From positions 15,003,668-15,067,667 of the forward strand of contig VZDJ01000594.1 of NCBI GenBank assembly GCA_008694505.1: a stretch of 64,000 bases of DNA, in the 5' to 3' direction. Positions 12,030 to 62,257 of this stretch are shown one piece after another (the first letter of the stretch is position 1; every line of letters starts with the position of its first letter). The position numbers and the translations under genes are program-made. Below the pieces are notes generated by a model. The model searched no databases, was not told where the DNA came from, and saw nothing but the letters and a program-made list of their open reading frames with translations. The DNA is from Cyanoderma ruficeps (taxonomy: Eukaryota; Chordata; Aves; Passeriformes; Timaliidae).

Positions 12030-13552
12030 AAAAGCTATATATTAAAACATTTTCTCACCTTAGCTAAAGAACACCACCACATCCTTTGATGTGAAACATG
12101 GGTACAGGATTTCTTAAAATGCGATTTGTGATTACAGTATCTTGTGTTGTATGAATGTTGCCATGATAGGCCAAAAAGATGCATTTTGTCATTAATCATT
12201 CCATTATTTTATAATAGGGAAAATTTTGTAGATACAAACTATACCCGACATACAGTTTTATCACCTGCCCAATGACCTTCCTCTTTACTGCCTAAAATTC
12301 AGCCACATAAAGGGTGTATTTATATTGTCTTCTCTCCACTAACAACGATAAACCTCTTAGTTTCAGAGATTGTGTATAATACTTAAATGGGTATCCTGCT
12401 GTTGTTTTGTTACAGCTCTTTATTATTCCATCAAGTACATATTGATTGAAAGATGAAAAGCAACATTGCTAAGTAAAATGTGGCTTTAAGGCTATTACAT
12501 TTTTCGTAATGGATTTTGTTACTGCCTGATCCTTCAAAGTTGTTCTTTTGTGTAAAAACCTGCGAGATTAGGTACTGAATGAATAAGGATGTGGAGCTAA
12601 AGTTTTACTGTGTTATTTGGAATTCACTGATTTTTAAATTTTTTAAGATAAATTTTTAAATTATTAAAATGAAAGCTAACTCTCAGTATTATGCTGTGAC
12701 TTTGAATCCTAAAAATACGAATTGTAGTCTTGCAATCTTCGTAAGAACTCATCCATAGGGCTCTAACATTCCTCAGCTTTCCCAACTACTAGAGCAAATT
12801 TTCTATACACTTTGTGAACAAGTTTTCCCATTCAGCACATTTAAAGTATTCCAATGTTTTTGTGTATGTGAGTGTGTATGTTTTAACACTTTAGCCATAA
12901 ATAATTGCATTTTGCTGCAAACTTAATAGGGTTGCTGTTCTAAATTTACCTTAGCATTATCAAAGCCCATTAAAAGCCATTTTTATGAAGAAGAAAATCT
13001 AATGGATACAAAGAAGGATTCACATCTAATTCAATGTTTGTAAATGTAAATTTAGGGAAAAAATGCTGATGCATTAAGGTTAAATGCTTTGTTTTGTGTA
13101 CTTGATGATAAATTGTAAGATTCCAATTGTTTTAAAGTTAGTATAGAAGCTCAATACTGGTTTGTCCTGAAAGCAGCCTGATGGTGTTTTAACATGTTGC
13201 TGATTTTGTTACAGATAATGTATACAATCAAAATGTATTAGCTTCACTTGACCAACTCTTAGAATATTAAGAAATCAGTGTATTCAATGGCATTCTGTAT
13301 TTCTGTTCAGTATTTCAGAGTGGTTTTATTTTAAAACACTCTGGTTTTGCGTGAATTTAAGTGCTTTTCCAATGTTAATCTTAACATTCTGAAATCACAC
13401 ACAATATAAAGCAGATGTAGTGCTATATTTACTTCTAATTTCATATTCCTGGTCAAAATTACTCAATTTCTTGGATGTAATTTATTACAAAAGTTTATGT
13501 GTACATGTGAATAGACTATTGTGTTTTTCACAATTACGATATGTTATGTGAA

Positions 13553-13558
13553 AATAAA
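13553..13558 (+). promoter_or_regulatory. Candidate poly(A) signal of SLC4A10
   Basis: Canonical AATAAA about 2.2 kb after the stop, at the point where the AT-rich 3' UTR gives way to more mixed sequence. Usage is inferred. Confidence 0.5.
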
Positions 13559-13580
13559 TATTTATCCTAACTAAATTTCA

Positions 13581-16490
13581 ATTTTATTTTTATGCTGCAA
13601 AACCCAGAAGAGGTTTGCAATATCCTGTGGTATTTGAAATGTCTACCTGACCTGAATGTGCTGCACAAATGAGTGAGTGGTAGAGCCCAGCATAGCTCCC
13701 TTTTCAAGGGGAATCTCACTGAAGCATGCAAGGCTGTGAGTGTTGGCTCCCTGGGTGGAGTTGGTGGTGATGTACTTGGTCTGACTTCAACAGTAAGCGT
13801 GGCACCAGGGACAACTCAGAGTTCACTGTGCCAGGAAGAGACTGGGAATGAAGCTCCAAGTTACTACTCATGAATTGGTCCTCCTTCCTTCTGGGAGAGG
13901 TGATGTGGCCCAAGGAGGAGTAGTTGGATCTTTTTAGAAATCGATAGGTAAGGTAATACAATTTAAAATGACCTAAATTTCTACTACTGAAAAACTTCAA
14001 GGCCACAAATTGCAGTACTACGTATAGTACTGGCTCCATCTTACCAAATCTCTTTTGAGCTTCTTCGCCAGTTATTAAACCAAAGACTAGAAGTCTCCCA
14101 GGCTGGGAATGGTAACAGTGCCACCTCAAGGTTCAGCTGCTTTTGCTAGGATTTTACACAAAGTGTATTGTACAACAAACTTAAATACCCATTTCACACA
14201 GGAAAAAAAAACACAGAGAAAAAAGTTAGTTGGTAAGTGTGTAACTAACTAGCATGTTGCAGTGATTCAGGCACAACTGATTTCTAGCTTTGGACATTAA
14301 TGAAATGAGCAAGGTATGTTCTGTGGCCTCAGTTTTAGTTGTTTACCTGTCCTCATGCAGTTCAAGAAGGCTGTCAGTTCCCTGAGGCAGCTCAATCATC
14401 CTATTGCCTGCATTATTTTTGGAGCTGAGGGAGTTCTACCAGAGTGAAAAATTAGACACTGAGTTTATGTTAACTAGGACACTTACTATAGCAATAAAAC
14501 TTTCTTTTGTTTTAGAAGTTGTATCATTGTCTATTAGCAGGATATCTTAGAAGTTGCTTTCCAGACAAGGAAAGATAATTAGCAGTGCATTGTGTTATGC
14601 CTCACAGATAAGACAGTTAAAAGGGGATGATGTATTGAGAGTACAGAAAAGTTTCCCAGTGAGATGCTAGAATCATTAAGGTAGGTCAGATGCAAAGAAT
14701 TGCATCTTAAAAAGACTTAGACCATATAATTTCTAGTTTCACTTATTTTTTTTAAATGTTTCTTTGATTATACTAATTCTTGCACTTATCTAATGAGAGC
14801 CTGGTGACAGTAGTTCTCTGGATTACAGAAACACTTTTTCTTCTCTTTATGACAAGTGTGAGTGATAACATTAAAATAAATCCTACCTCTTTACCCCTGC
14901 TACACATGCCATATCATAATGATAATTTTTTTTTATAACCTGTCTGTATTGCTGGGATTTACCTTATACTTATATTTAGGTTTCTTTGCCTTGAGTCAAA
15001 ATAATGAGAGATGTGATGATATAACCACTTGGAGATAACTGACAGCCTGTAATCCTGTAGAACTTTAACAGTGGTGCCAGTCTACATTAGAGACACTTCT
15101 GCCTTGAACCCAAGATGGTATTTTCAAAACCCAGCCCCAGTGCGTTTCAAAAAAATGCCAACAAGCAGAACAAAACCACCATTTTATTCTGTTAGTCAAG
15201 GAATTGTTAGTTTGTGAAAACAAAAATCTGATTTTCTATTTGAGGCATTCTCATTTAAGGACAAACTGCACAAAGTGTCTTAACATTCTTCCCCATGCTT
15301 TATCTGTCTGCATGAGTACTTTTACATTCACACCTAATGTCACTAATAACCCACAATACAGACGTAATCAGATGCTGGCATGTAATATCAAGAAGCTAAG
15401 TGTTAGATAATCATGTCACACTCCATTACATGATACCATTACACAAAATCAGAAGCTTCACTGTACATCATCCTCAAAATTAATGGGGATTTAAAAAAAA
15501 ATCTAGTGTTCTTTTTCTGAAGCAATATTTTCAATGATATGGACTACATCTCCTTTCATAAATTAATGTCTTTATTATTTTAAAGCAGCACAATTTTTAG
15601 TACAATTGGATTGAATTTTTTCTATGTGAAATTGAGAGAACTAATCCTCAGATTAGATGGAGAAATCTACTTGGAGTGCTGTAAAGAAAACAGACATTTA
15701 TTGGTAGGCTGTAAGGAAAAGCAGTTTTGTCAAAGAGCATATTCACAGGAGAGTGACAGTCCAGCCCTTGCTTTAAGTGACTTAAAAAATGTTTTATGTT
15801 TGAGTGTAAGGACCAGTTCTTATTCATCAGTCCATGAGCAACTTCTACATTTAAAAAATGGGGGTCTTGTTGAGTTCCCAGAGATTTTGCAGTGCAGATT
15901 CTCAGAGTAGCAGCCATTTTTACTATAAAATAAGCAAAAATCACATACTGTGTGGTAGCACACAAAGAAATTCAGTGCCATTGGTTTGATTAGGTATCAT
16001 TCAAAATCTTTGGCGCAAGCTGGTTATGTGCTTTCCTTGCAAGAGTTCTACAACTAATACAAGAAGATTGCAGAGAAAACACACTCACTTCAGGAATTGC
16101 AAAATAAAGTGTTTCATTCTCCACCTACCAACACTGCAGTATTCCTAATACCAATTCTAAAATAAACTTATCAAGCCTTACGAATTTCTGCAAAAACCTT
16201 TCTTCATTATTTTACAGAAATTACCCCACAGTTCATTTCATTTTTGATGGAAACATTATCATATTTTTCTTCTGCAACTGATCGTCACATGACATTTTTA
16301 TCATGCATTACTCTGACATACAAACTGGATTGCTTCTCTTTTAGACTGAAATGTCAAAAGGTAATTACTCAAGCAAGTACCATGCTTCCTCTAGAAGTCT
16401 GCAACATCATTCTGGTGATGTAAAGACCTGATTAAACACAATCAATAAAAATGCAATAGTTGCTTGGCAACAGGAATCATTATAAAGATT
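13581..16490. other. Convergent intergenic spacer, SLC4A10 to DPP4
   Basis: About 2.9 kb lies between the proposed 3' ends. Frames such as the one at 13716-14129 (137 codons, - strand) show no recognisable domain or splice context. Some or all of 15.5-16.5 kb may belong to a longer DPP4 3' UTR, because a second minus-strand AATAAA lies at 15571-15576. Confidence 0.5.
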
Positions 16491-16495
16491 AGCAT

Positions 16496-16501
16496 TTTAT
16501 T
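16496..16501 (-). promoter_or_regulatory. Candidate poly(A) signal of DPP4
   Basis: Minus-strand AATAAA about 120 nt after the DPP4 stop. A second AATAAA at 15571-15576 could give a 3' UTR of about 1 kb. Which is used cannot be told from sequence. Confidence 0.4.
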
Positions 16502-16619
16502 GTGTACACAACTATCCCAAGGACTGACTCTTATCTCATCTTGATTTATACTGGCTCAGAGTACATTATCTGGAGAGTTTTCTGGAGAAGTACCATCACT
16601 AACAAGCAAAATGCTGGTG

Positions 16620-55644
<39,025 letters not shown>

Positions 55645-56753
55645 CGCGGAGCGCGGCGGGGCGGGCGCGGCACCGCGATCCAGCCGGGCGCGCTGAGCTC
55701 CGCGGGGCTCTCCTTTCGCGGGAGCCGCGCCTGGGCGGGGGCTGGGGGCGGCTGCCTTGGGAGCGGCAGGCGCTGGGGGTTGTGCAAGATCCCGGCTTTC
55801 TGCTGGCTTTGCGGTTTGAGCGGCGCTTTCTCCGTCGCTTCACAGCCCGGGAGCGCGGTGATACAGCTGTACGCGGCTGAGGAGGGACTTGGGACACCGG
55901 TGGGATTTCTGTCGGAAATCAGATAACGGCCCAGAAGTGAACTGCCTTCAAATGCTGATGGAAAAGCTCCTAATGTTTTGATAACACCAGCATTTCTTGT
56001 AAAGTTTCTGCTCTTTGAACTTTTTTTTCCCCTGACAATCAAGTCATGAAAAAAAAAACCAAACAAAAAACACAAACGTGATGAAATTGCAGGAAGGAGT
56101 TATATTTATAGTTTTTTGGCACTGGAAATAGTTGTGCAAGTCTGCTGAGTGGGTTTTAAAATTAAGACCAGAAAATGGAAGTATAGGACAGAAGTTTAAA
56201 ATGTAGTGCTGAAGATGACCCTTGTTTATTACATAAAATTCCCTTTCCAAGGAGAATTTTAGAGTGTGTGCTGAGAAAGTAGGACAAATTGTTGGAAAAG
56301 ACAGAATAACCTGTAAATCAAAACTGTAAAGTTTTTGATTGTTTAAAAAACTGAGTGCTACCAGTTACTAAACAAACTGTCTGAGTTTCTAAATTATTTT
56401 AAGAGCTCTAGCATCCAAAAAGTAATTATAAGTGGTGCTTTTGGTTTTATCCATGTTAGATTTTCCCCCTCTAATTGCAGAACACTAGTAGCTACCAGAG
56501 ACAGATGCAGGTATTTTACAAGTTGAGAAATGTAACTGAAAAAGTATATGATCTGCTGAAGCAAGATTTCAAGTCAAGGGAAATAGCAAATGTTCTTTGT
56601 TTTGCCTTCAAAGTGCTTGTCAAAGCTTTCAGAAAGGTTATGCTGCTTGCTCCTTCATTCTACTTCTGCAGATGGAGCACAGCATTTAATATTATATGTT
56701 GTTTCTTATGTCTGGAAGTGGGACAATAGCTTTTTGTGATTAAAAAAGTATCA

Positions 56754-56813
56754 CAAAGTATAAAGTATAAGTATATAAGTACAAAGTATATGTATATAAG
56801 TACTAAGTATATT
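56754..56813. repeat. Small tandem repeat with 21-bp unit
   Basis: gtatataagtacaaagtata(t) is followed directly by gtatataagtactaagtata(t), two near-identical units. They are preceded by shorter caaagtataaagtataa units. Confidence 0.8.
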
Positions 56814-58853
56814 TTAACACAACCAAAGTGTTTGGAAACATTAAAGATGTTTCTGTATGGGAGGTAACTGACTTCATCTAGATATAAACGTGTTCTGGCT
56901 CATTGTTGTATACCATTCTCCTTGAAGGCAGCAGTTGGTACTAATTAGGAATTTACTCTGTGCTGGCTGTATCACACTACCTCAGGAATGTCATTAATGT
57001 GCCCCAACAGTGGTTCCAGGTAGCACAGTGTACATTTACCATGGTGCATCCAACCTGCTGCAGTTTCACAGTTTGCTAATCACTAATCTCTGAATACAGA
57101 TAGGGCCACTTCTATAAAGTAGAATCACAGTGAAATGACATTCAGTCATGTAAAACAACAGTTTTACGTTACTTTTCAAAGTAGCATCTCATTATATGCT
57201 GTAAGATGCATGACCAATGTTTCAGAATGTCTTACAGCTCCACTTAAACATCCGTCTGGTATACTGTGCATCTGCTTGTCTTACCAACAATCAAAAAGGA
57301 AAACAAAACACCACCACCCCTCACCCTGGGGTAATTTTTCCTTTTCCTAGTGAGTAGGAATCACAATATAGATATAATTCAGCCAATCTGTGCTTCCCTC
57401 CCCCCCCAAACATTTAAGTAGTGATCATCACAATTCACAAAATGCAGCAGTCAAATTATGTAAGTCTTGTGAAAAATGTACCTGAATGATTTCTAGCTTT
57501 TCATAGCAAAGTTGCAGATTAGTAATATTTTGAAGGATTATCTGCCATGTTTTTAAGTTTCTCAGTGGTGAATTCTAAGGAGAAAAAAGGAGCAGTACTG
57601 TCAATGCATATGGCTGGCTACTGTTGGTTTCTGTGGGAACACAATTTGAAGTGCCTTTGGAAATCTGGGTTCCTATGTCTAGATCAAATTTTTAGTAACC
57701 TGCAAGTGCCTCTGACTCTGGTCATTCCAGAGAGACTTACAGGACCCAAATCTACAGGCAGAACCACCTGAGTGATCCAGTAAATGTCAGTAAAGCAGAA
57801 TATATTTTTCATTTAGTTGTAATAGTTCCTAACAGTGATTCTCTATAACTTGAAATAAATCTCAAGTTCCTCCTGGCTGATCAAAACACCCATGATCACA
57901 AAAATTATTGTTATGGTCGTGCTTCTGGTTCTCATGCTTCTGGTTTTGATTCTCTGGTTCAGATTGTCTTTTGTGAAAGCCTGAGACTTAAAAAAGTTCA
58001 TCCAGCTAAATATTTCAAGTTACTTTATACTGTGGTCTTTTGTAATCAGATATGTATTAGCACCATGCCAAGAAATTAAACAAATGAATATCCAGCAGTG
58101 GCTGCTACAGGATGGAATTTGAGAAGTTGTAACTTCATTTTGTATATTCAACACAGTTGTATTCATAAAGAAGTTGCATGATTGCAAAAAGCTACTTATT
58201 AGAAAAGAATGAAAATACAGCTTTCAGCCTGAGATTGACTCCCAAACAGCTGGTGGACCTGCCAGATGCAATGTCTTCCTAAGACTTCCAGCCTCAGAAA
58301 AACTTAAAGACTTTTTTAGACATCTGTTTATATATTTGAGCCTTTCCTCCAGAAATATTTGGTAGAGTCAAACTGCTAAAATGGAAAACTTAAGCTCTTT
58401 GCAGAATAAAAAAAAATTGTGACTAAAATGTGTACAGTTTACTTTGCAGGTGCAATGATGTATTCCAGATTTCTCATTGTGTTGCTGTGGGAGACCAAAT
58501 ATGGGCTGGATAAAGTTTTGTATGGATTCAGTGGCTCCACTGAATAGTGGAATTTCATTTTTTCTTTGCATTTAAAGTTGAAATGGCATGACAGTTTTGT
58601 AACATATCTTTGTATTGGTTCTGTTTGAGAGGATAGTGAAGAGAATATTACCTGAAAATCAAGAAAGAAAAATCCCTGTTTTATATGATTATGTCACTGG
58701 GACAACAATTTCGATGTGATTAGTAGCAGCTGTCACTTAGTTTCACTTCTTTCAAGTTTATGTATTTATCTTTAGAAAATTATTTTCCTGGGAACTACAG
58801 ATTTCAAAATGTCCTCTGAGCGTGGTTGAATGGTTAGAATATCTCAGGTTTCT

Positions 58854-58857
<4 letters not shown>

Positions 58858-58886
<29 letters not shown>

Positions 58887-58890
58887 NTTG
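58858..58890. repeat. Poly-T run with an unresolved base (N at 58887)
   Basis: About 30 T with one N, followed 15 bp on by another T13 run. Run length is probably not reliable in the assembly. Confidence 0.9.
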
Positions 58891-60549
58891 TTTTACTGCA
58901 ATATGTTTTTTTTTTTTTCCAGATACTTAATGAATAGAATGGAAGAGGAAAGATGCTGCACACTCAGCAAATAAAACATAGTGGGAGCACTTTTAAATAT
59001 AAGGTCACCTGGAAGTTCAAGGCTGCACATGTGCACTACACAGAAGACTCCAGCTATTGTGTAGTAAAGACAAAGAGATTGTGATTTATTTCTCCTTAAA
59101 TTCATACTATTCACAGAATTTCATGTAGCATGTGTGAGAAATATCCAGGGCATACCTTATTGCTGATGCCATATGGACTTGCTCTGTGATTTCAGGATAT
59201 GTAAATCCTGGTCCTGTTGAGCTGAAACATGTGTTTGATATTTCTGATTACAAGTTCAGCTTCATCTCACTTGTGAAGAAAGGGTTACTTTTAATTCATG
59301 CTCTACATTGGGACTTAGAAAATCAGAGGTTAAATATTTTTGTTGTGATCCAGACAAGCCGCATAAACTTGAGAAAATAATTTATATCCCTCTCTTCCTA
59401 AAGCATATAATTTGTAAAAGTGAGGAAAGCCCTGACAAAGCCAAAATCCCTGGTGACAGACACCATGGAAAAATGAATTTGTAACTGAGGAATCCTGTCT
59501 TTTCAGAACACTAAAATATCCTGGACAAAGTGAAATAAACTATTTCAAAGGCAATTGTTCAGTCTGTGGAAACGGAAGAGTTACCATTTTATCCAGGACC
59601 ATATATATCCAACTATGTATAAGTGAATCTTTTCCAGTTCCACTTGGACCCAAACCACTGTGTACAAATGGGATTAAATAAACAAATAATATGTATATGT
59701 AGCCTCCACCTTTTTTTTTCTTTTTCTTTTCTTATCTCCAGTGGTATTTTGGATGCTACAGTTTTATTTTTCTTTTTAGTGCAAGATTCTATTGAATTTA
59801 AGTTGTTCAAAGTTGGGATGTTAGAACAGCTTTCTGTTGCTGTCACGAAGCTGATCAAGGTGCCAAATTGGGTATGATCTGTTCTGATCTGAAATTACAC
59901 AATATTCATTCCTATAGCACTTTGGAAGAATGATCCAATATTTTCCCAGAAATTTTAGATTATAAATGGAAGTTTCAGATGCTTTTAAAACACTCATTCC
60001 CACAAAAATTTTATTGCTAGCAAAGATTATAGGTCCTATGGCCCTATTTCATATCAGCTTCTACTAGATACTTGTCAAAACCATTGGATTTCTCTTAAAC
60101 CACTTGCCCTTTAGGACATTTTAATGTAGATCCCTGGTATATTGCTAAAATAGCAAGGGGAGAAGTCACTGGAAGTAGGAGGTAGCAGCACATAGAAGTG
60201 ATTCTCAGAGGAAGAAGGAAGGAAGGAATGAAACACAGATTAGAGGGTGTTGGTTTGACTTGGCAATCTTAGAAAATTTGAAGAAGTTCCGGGGCAGTTC
60301 CCACATTTATGGATTATATTGCACTTAACATTTTTCAAAGCTGTCCTTCTGTTCTGAGTCAGAATTTATGTAATGAAGAATAATTGTCTCTTCAGTCATG
60401 TTTCCCCCTCTAGCTTCATCTTATATGATTTATTTTTCACCTAAAGATAGTTCAAAGTTCACATAGCTCTTTTCTGGAGAAAAAGTGACATTGCAGAGAA
60501 AACGTGATGAAACAGTGCTGAGTTTGTTTTACCATTCCAAACAAACCAC

Positions 60550-61117
60550 TTTAAAGATCTCAGTGACACTAAAATATTAGAATAAAACGAATTGGACTGC
60601 AAAGAGGAACATGGCATATACACATGAGAAGTCAACAGAAAAGAAGCTTGAAAAAATTTTATTTAAGGCTATCATTTAATATCCTTAAAGCTTAGCCTTT
60701 TTATAACAAAGGTTTTAAGAGGGATATTCACTTCTCAGGCATTTGTAACTGCCAGCCCCTTTTGGATAACACATACAATTGGTGATTGAATAATTTGTGT
60801 GTAGAAGTAAATTTTTTAGAAAAATAATTTTATCCTTAAGTATAAATGGAGTTACTTTAGTCCTAATAAATGGAAAAGATGAAGTTATTGAACTTTCACA
60901 GTCTTAAAGCTGTTAAGAAAACCATTCCTAAGACAACAGGTTTTCCATATATAAACCTTTGGCAACACTAAACTATAGTACAGTTATTTCCTGGCATGCA
61001 AGGTGACATAGCTTTGTTACACCAAATGTAAATGACAGAATACAGATTTCAGAATCTCTTAATAACTGGCAGTTGATGAAATTAAGATCTTCATTTATCC
61101 CATTTTATTCTGTATTT
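60550..61117 (-). other. GCG: GCG 3' untranslated region (approximate)
   Basis: Minus-strand AATAAA occurs at 61104-61109 (9 nt after the stop, improbable as the main signal), 60658-60663, 60429-60434 and 60010-60015. The one at 60658 would give a 3' UTR of about 0.5 kb, similar to the mammalian gene. The end is inferred. Confidence 0.45.
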
Positions 61118-61142
61118 TTACTGGTATTCTTCCAAAAGGTCT
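61118..61142 (-). CDS. GCG: GCG last coding exon
   Basis: A strong T-rich acceptor (TTTTTTTTTTCCCCAG) precedes the exon. It completes the Arg and encodes DLLEEYQ, then TAA. Only 25 nt are coding. Chicken is recalled as DLLGEYQ. Confidence 0.9.
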
Positions 61143-62257
61143 CTGGGGAAAAAAAAAAAGAGAGAAAAAGCAGCAGCAATTAGGAAATAGAACTCTCCCA
61201 AGATTTATAAAATATGTGTAGAACATATTTTTTCTGTATAAGAGTGAGCAGATGTTAGTTCCACAGACCTCTCAATGCCTCTCTTTAATAAGAGATTGAA
61301 AACAATTATTCCTAAAGGAGAAGCATTTTAGTAGTTTCTAATAGATGCTTTTCCTAAATTGTTTGCTTCAATGGTGAACAACAAACATAAAAATAGTAGC
61401 ATGTTAATAAAAACTATTTTAATGACATCTTCTAAATTTTTGAAACTTTTTTTTCAGTTTTCCAAAATCAACCAGTCTTTTTGGGTGCTTTAATAATGCA
61501 AAGGGGATATCCACCATTTTAAAAGATGTGGCCACTCATGTGTCTTGAGTTGGCATTTAATTATTTATTAAATGCTTTGTTAATTTTAATGAATAATTCC
61601 CAAATATTGACCTGTTTGTAGCGCTCATTTAGAACATGCTGCTTTGCCTACATGCAGGCAAACTAAAGCAGGATTCCTAAAGAGTCACACGGCAGGAACT
61701 CAGATTACAGCACTGTTCCCTAGTGACCAGCTGCATATTAAGGCAGTGTTTCATATCACAGTCTTTTAGGAATAATCAATTTGGCGTAATTTTACCGATA
61801 AATATTTCTTATTTTATAATGTCCATGCCAAGCAAATTTCAGTAATTAAATATGATCTTGCTTCTGGTAACCTTTAATGGCAAAACTACTTTCAAGTTAA
61901 ATAGGAAATTATTAGAGAGGTTCACCATTGACAAAAATTCAAATAATATTTGGAATGAGTTCCATTTAGTGTCCTATCCTTTATCTGTCTGTAACAAAGT
62001 TTGTACTGTACTACAGATATATCAATAGCTAAGAGAAAAACTAGTATTTTCCCCAGGTGTGACAAATACATTTTAAACATCAGTATATTAAGAATAGTAT
62101 AAAATTCAGGCACCTTTGGGTAACTTTTGTGTTAATTAGCCATTTTAGGAACTCTTTGGCAGCCATGTCATCAAGGACTTTGTTGATATCACTCGTAAAA
62201 GTGCCATCTGCATGTCTTCGACCCATTTCTTCAGCCACAAGAGCTTTTTCTGGGAAA
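61118..62257 (-). CDS. GCG: GCG, proglucagon: last two coding exons with GLP-2 (5' part outside window)
   Basis: Secreted prohormone of pancreatic alpha cells, gut L cells and brainstem, cleaved to glucagon, GLP-1 and GLP-2. Exons 62114-62257 and 61118-61142 join in phase. They give FPEKALVAEEMGRR, the 33-residue GLP-2 starting HADGTFTSDINKVLDDMAAK, then RDLLEEYQ and stop. The dibasic Arg-Arg before His is the prohormone convertase site. It closely resembles chicken proglucagon (recalled). The intron between the exons is 971 bp. The GLP-1, glucagon and signal-peptide exons are not found up to 64000, so the gene continues beyond the window. DPP4, the enzyme that inactivates GLP-1 and GLP-2, is the next gene downstream on the same strand. 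Confidence 0.95.
61143..62113 (-). other. GCG intron between the GLP-2 exon and the last exon
   Basis: 971 bp, AT-rich, no repeat recognised. Bird proglucagon mRNAs without GLP-2 are known from other species, so alternative 3' processing in or upstream of this interval is plausible. Confidence 0.7.
62114..62257 (-). CDS. GCG: GCG exon encoding GLP-2
   Basis: 144 nt. Acceptor ATCTTTGAAG, donor GTGCCT. The first base completes an Asp, then FPEKALVAEEMGRR and the full GLP-2 (HADGTFTSDINKVLDDMAAK continuing EFLKWLINTKVTQ). It ends two bases into an Arg codon. The exon border after Asp is the same as in the mammalian gene. Confidence 0.95.

Larger units (their letters stand above)
11362..13580 (+). 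other. SLC4A10: SLC4A10 3' untranslated region (end approximate)
   Basis: About 2.2 kb of AT-rich DNA without sustained reading frames follows the stop. It contains a (TA)n run. The strongest poly(A) signal seen is AATAAA at 13553-13558, so the end is set shortly after it. Earlier AT-rich variants such as ATTAAA near 11392 could give shorter forms. The boundary is inferred. Confidence 0.6.
55890..60000. other. Intergenic region upstream of DPP4
   Basis: AT-rich spacer between the DPP4 promoter and the GCG 3' end. It contains a 21-bp tandem duplication (56771-56812) and a poly-T run with an unresolved base (58858-58890). No coding evidence was found in the short frames on either strand. Confidence 0.6.

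Noticed and set aside
13716..14129. 137-codon minus-strand frame between SLC4A10 and DPP4
   Set aside because: No domain, no splice or poly(A) context; composition like the surrounding spacer.
56475..56729. 84-codon plus-strand frame in the intergenic spacer
   Set aside because: No recognisable family; begins and ends in AT-rich noncoding sequence.
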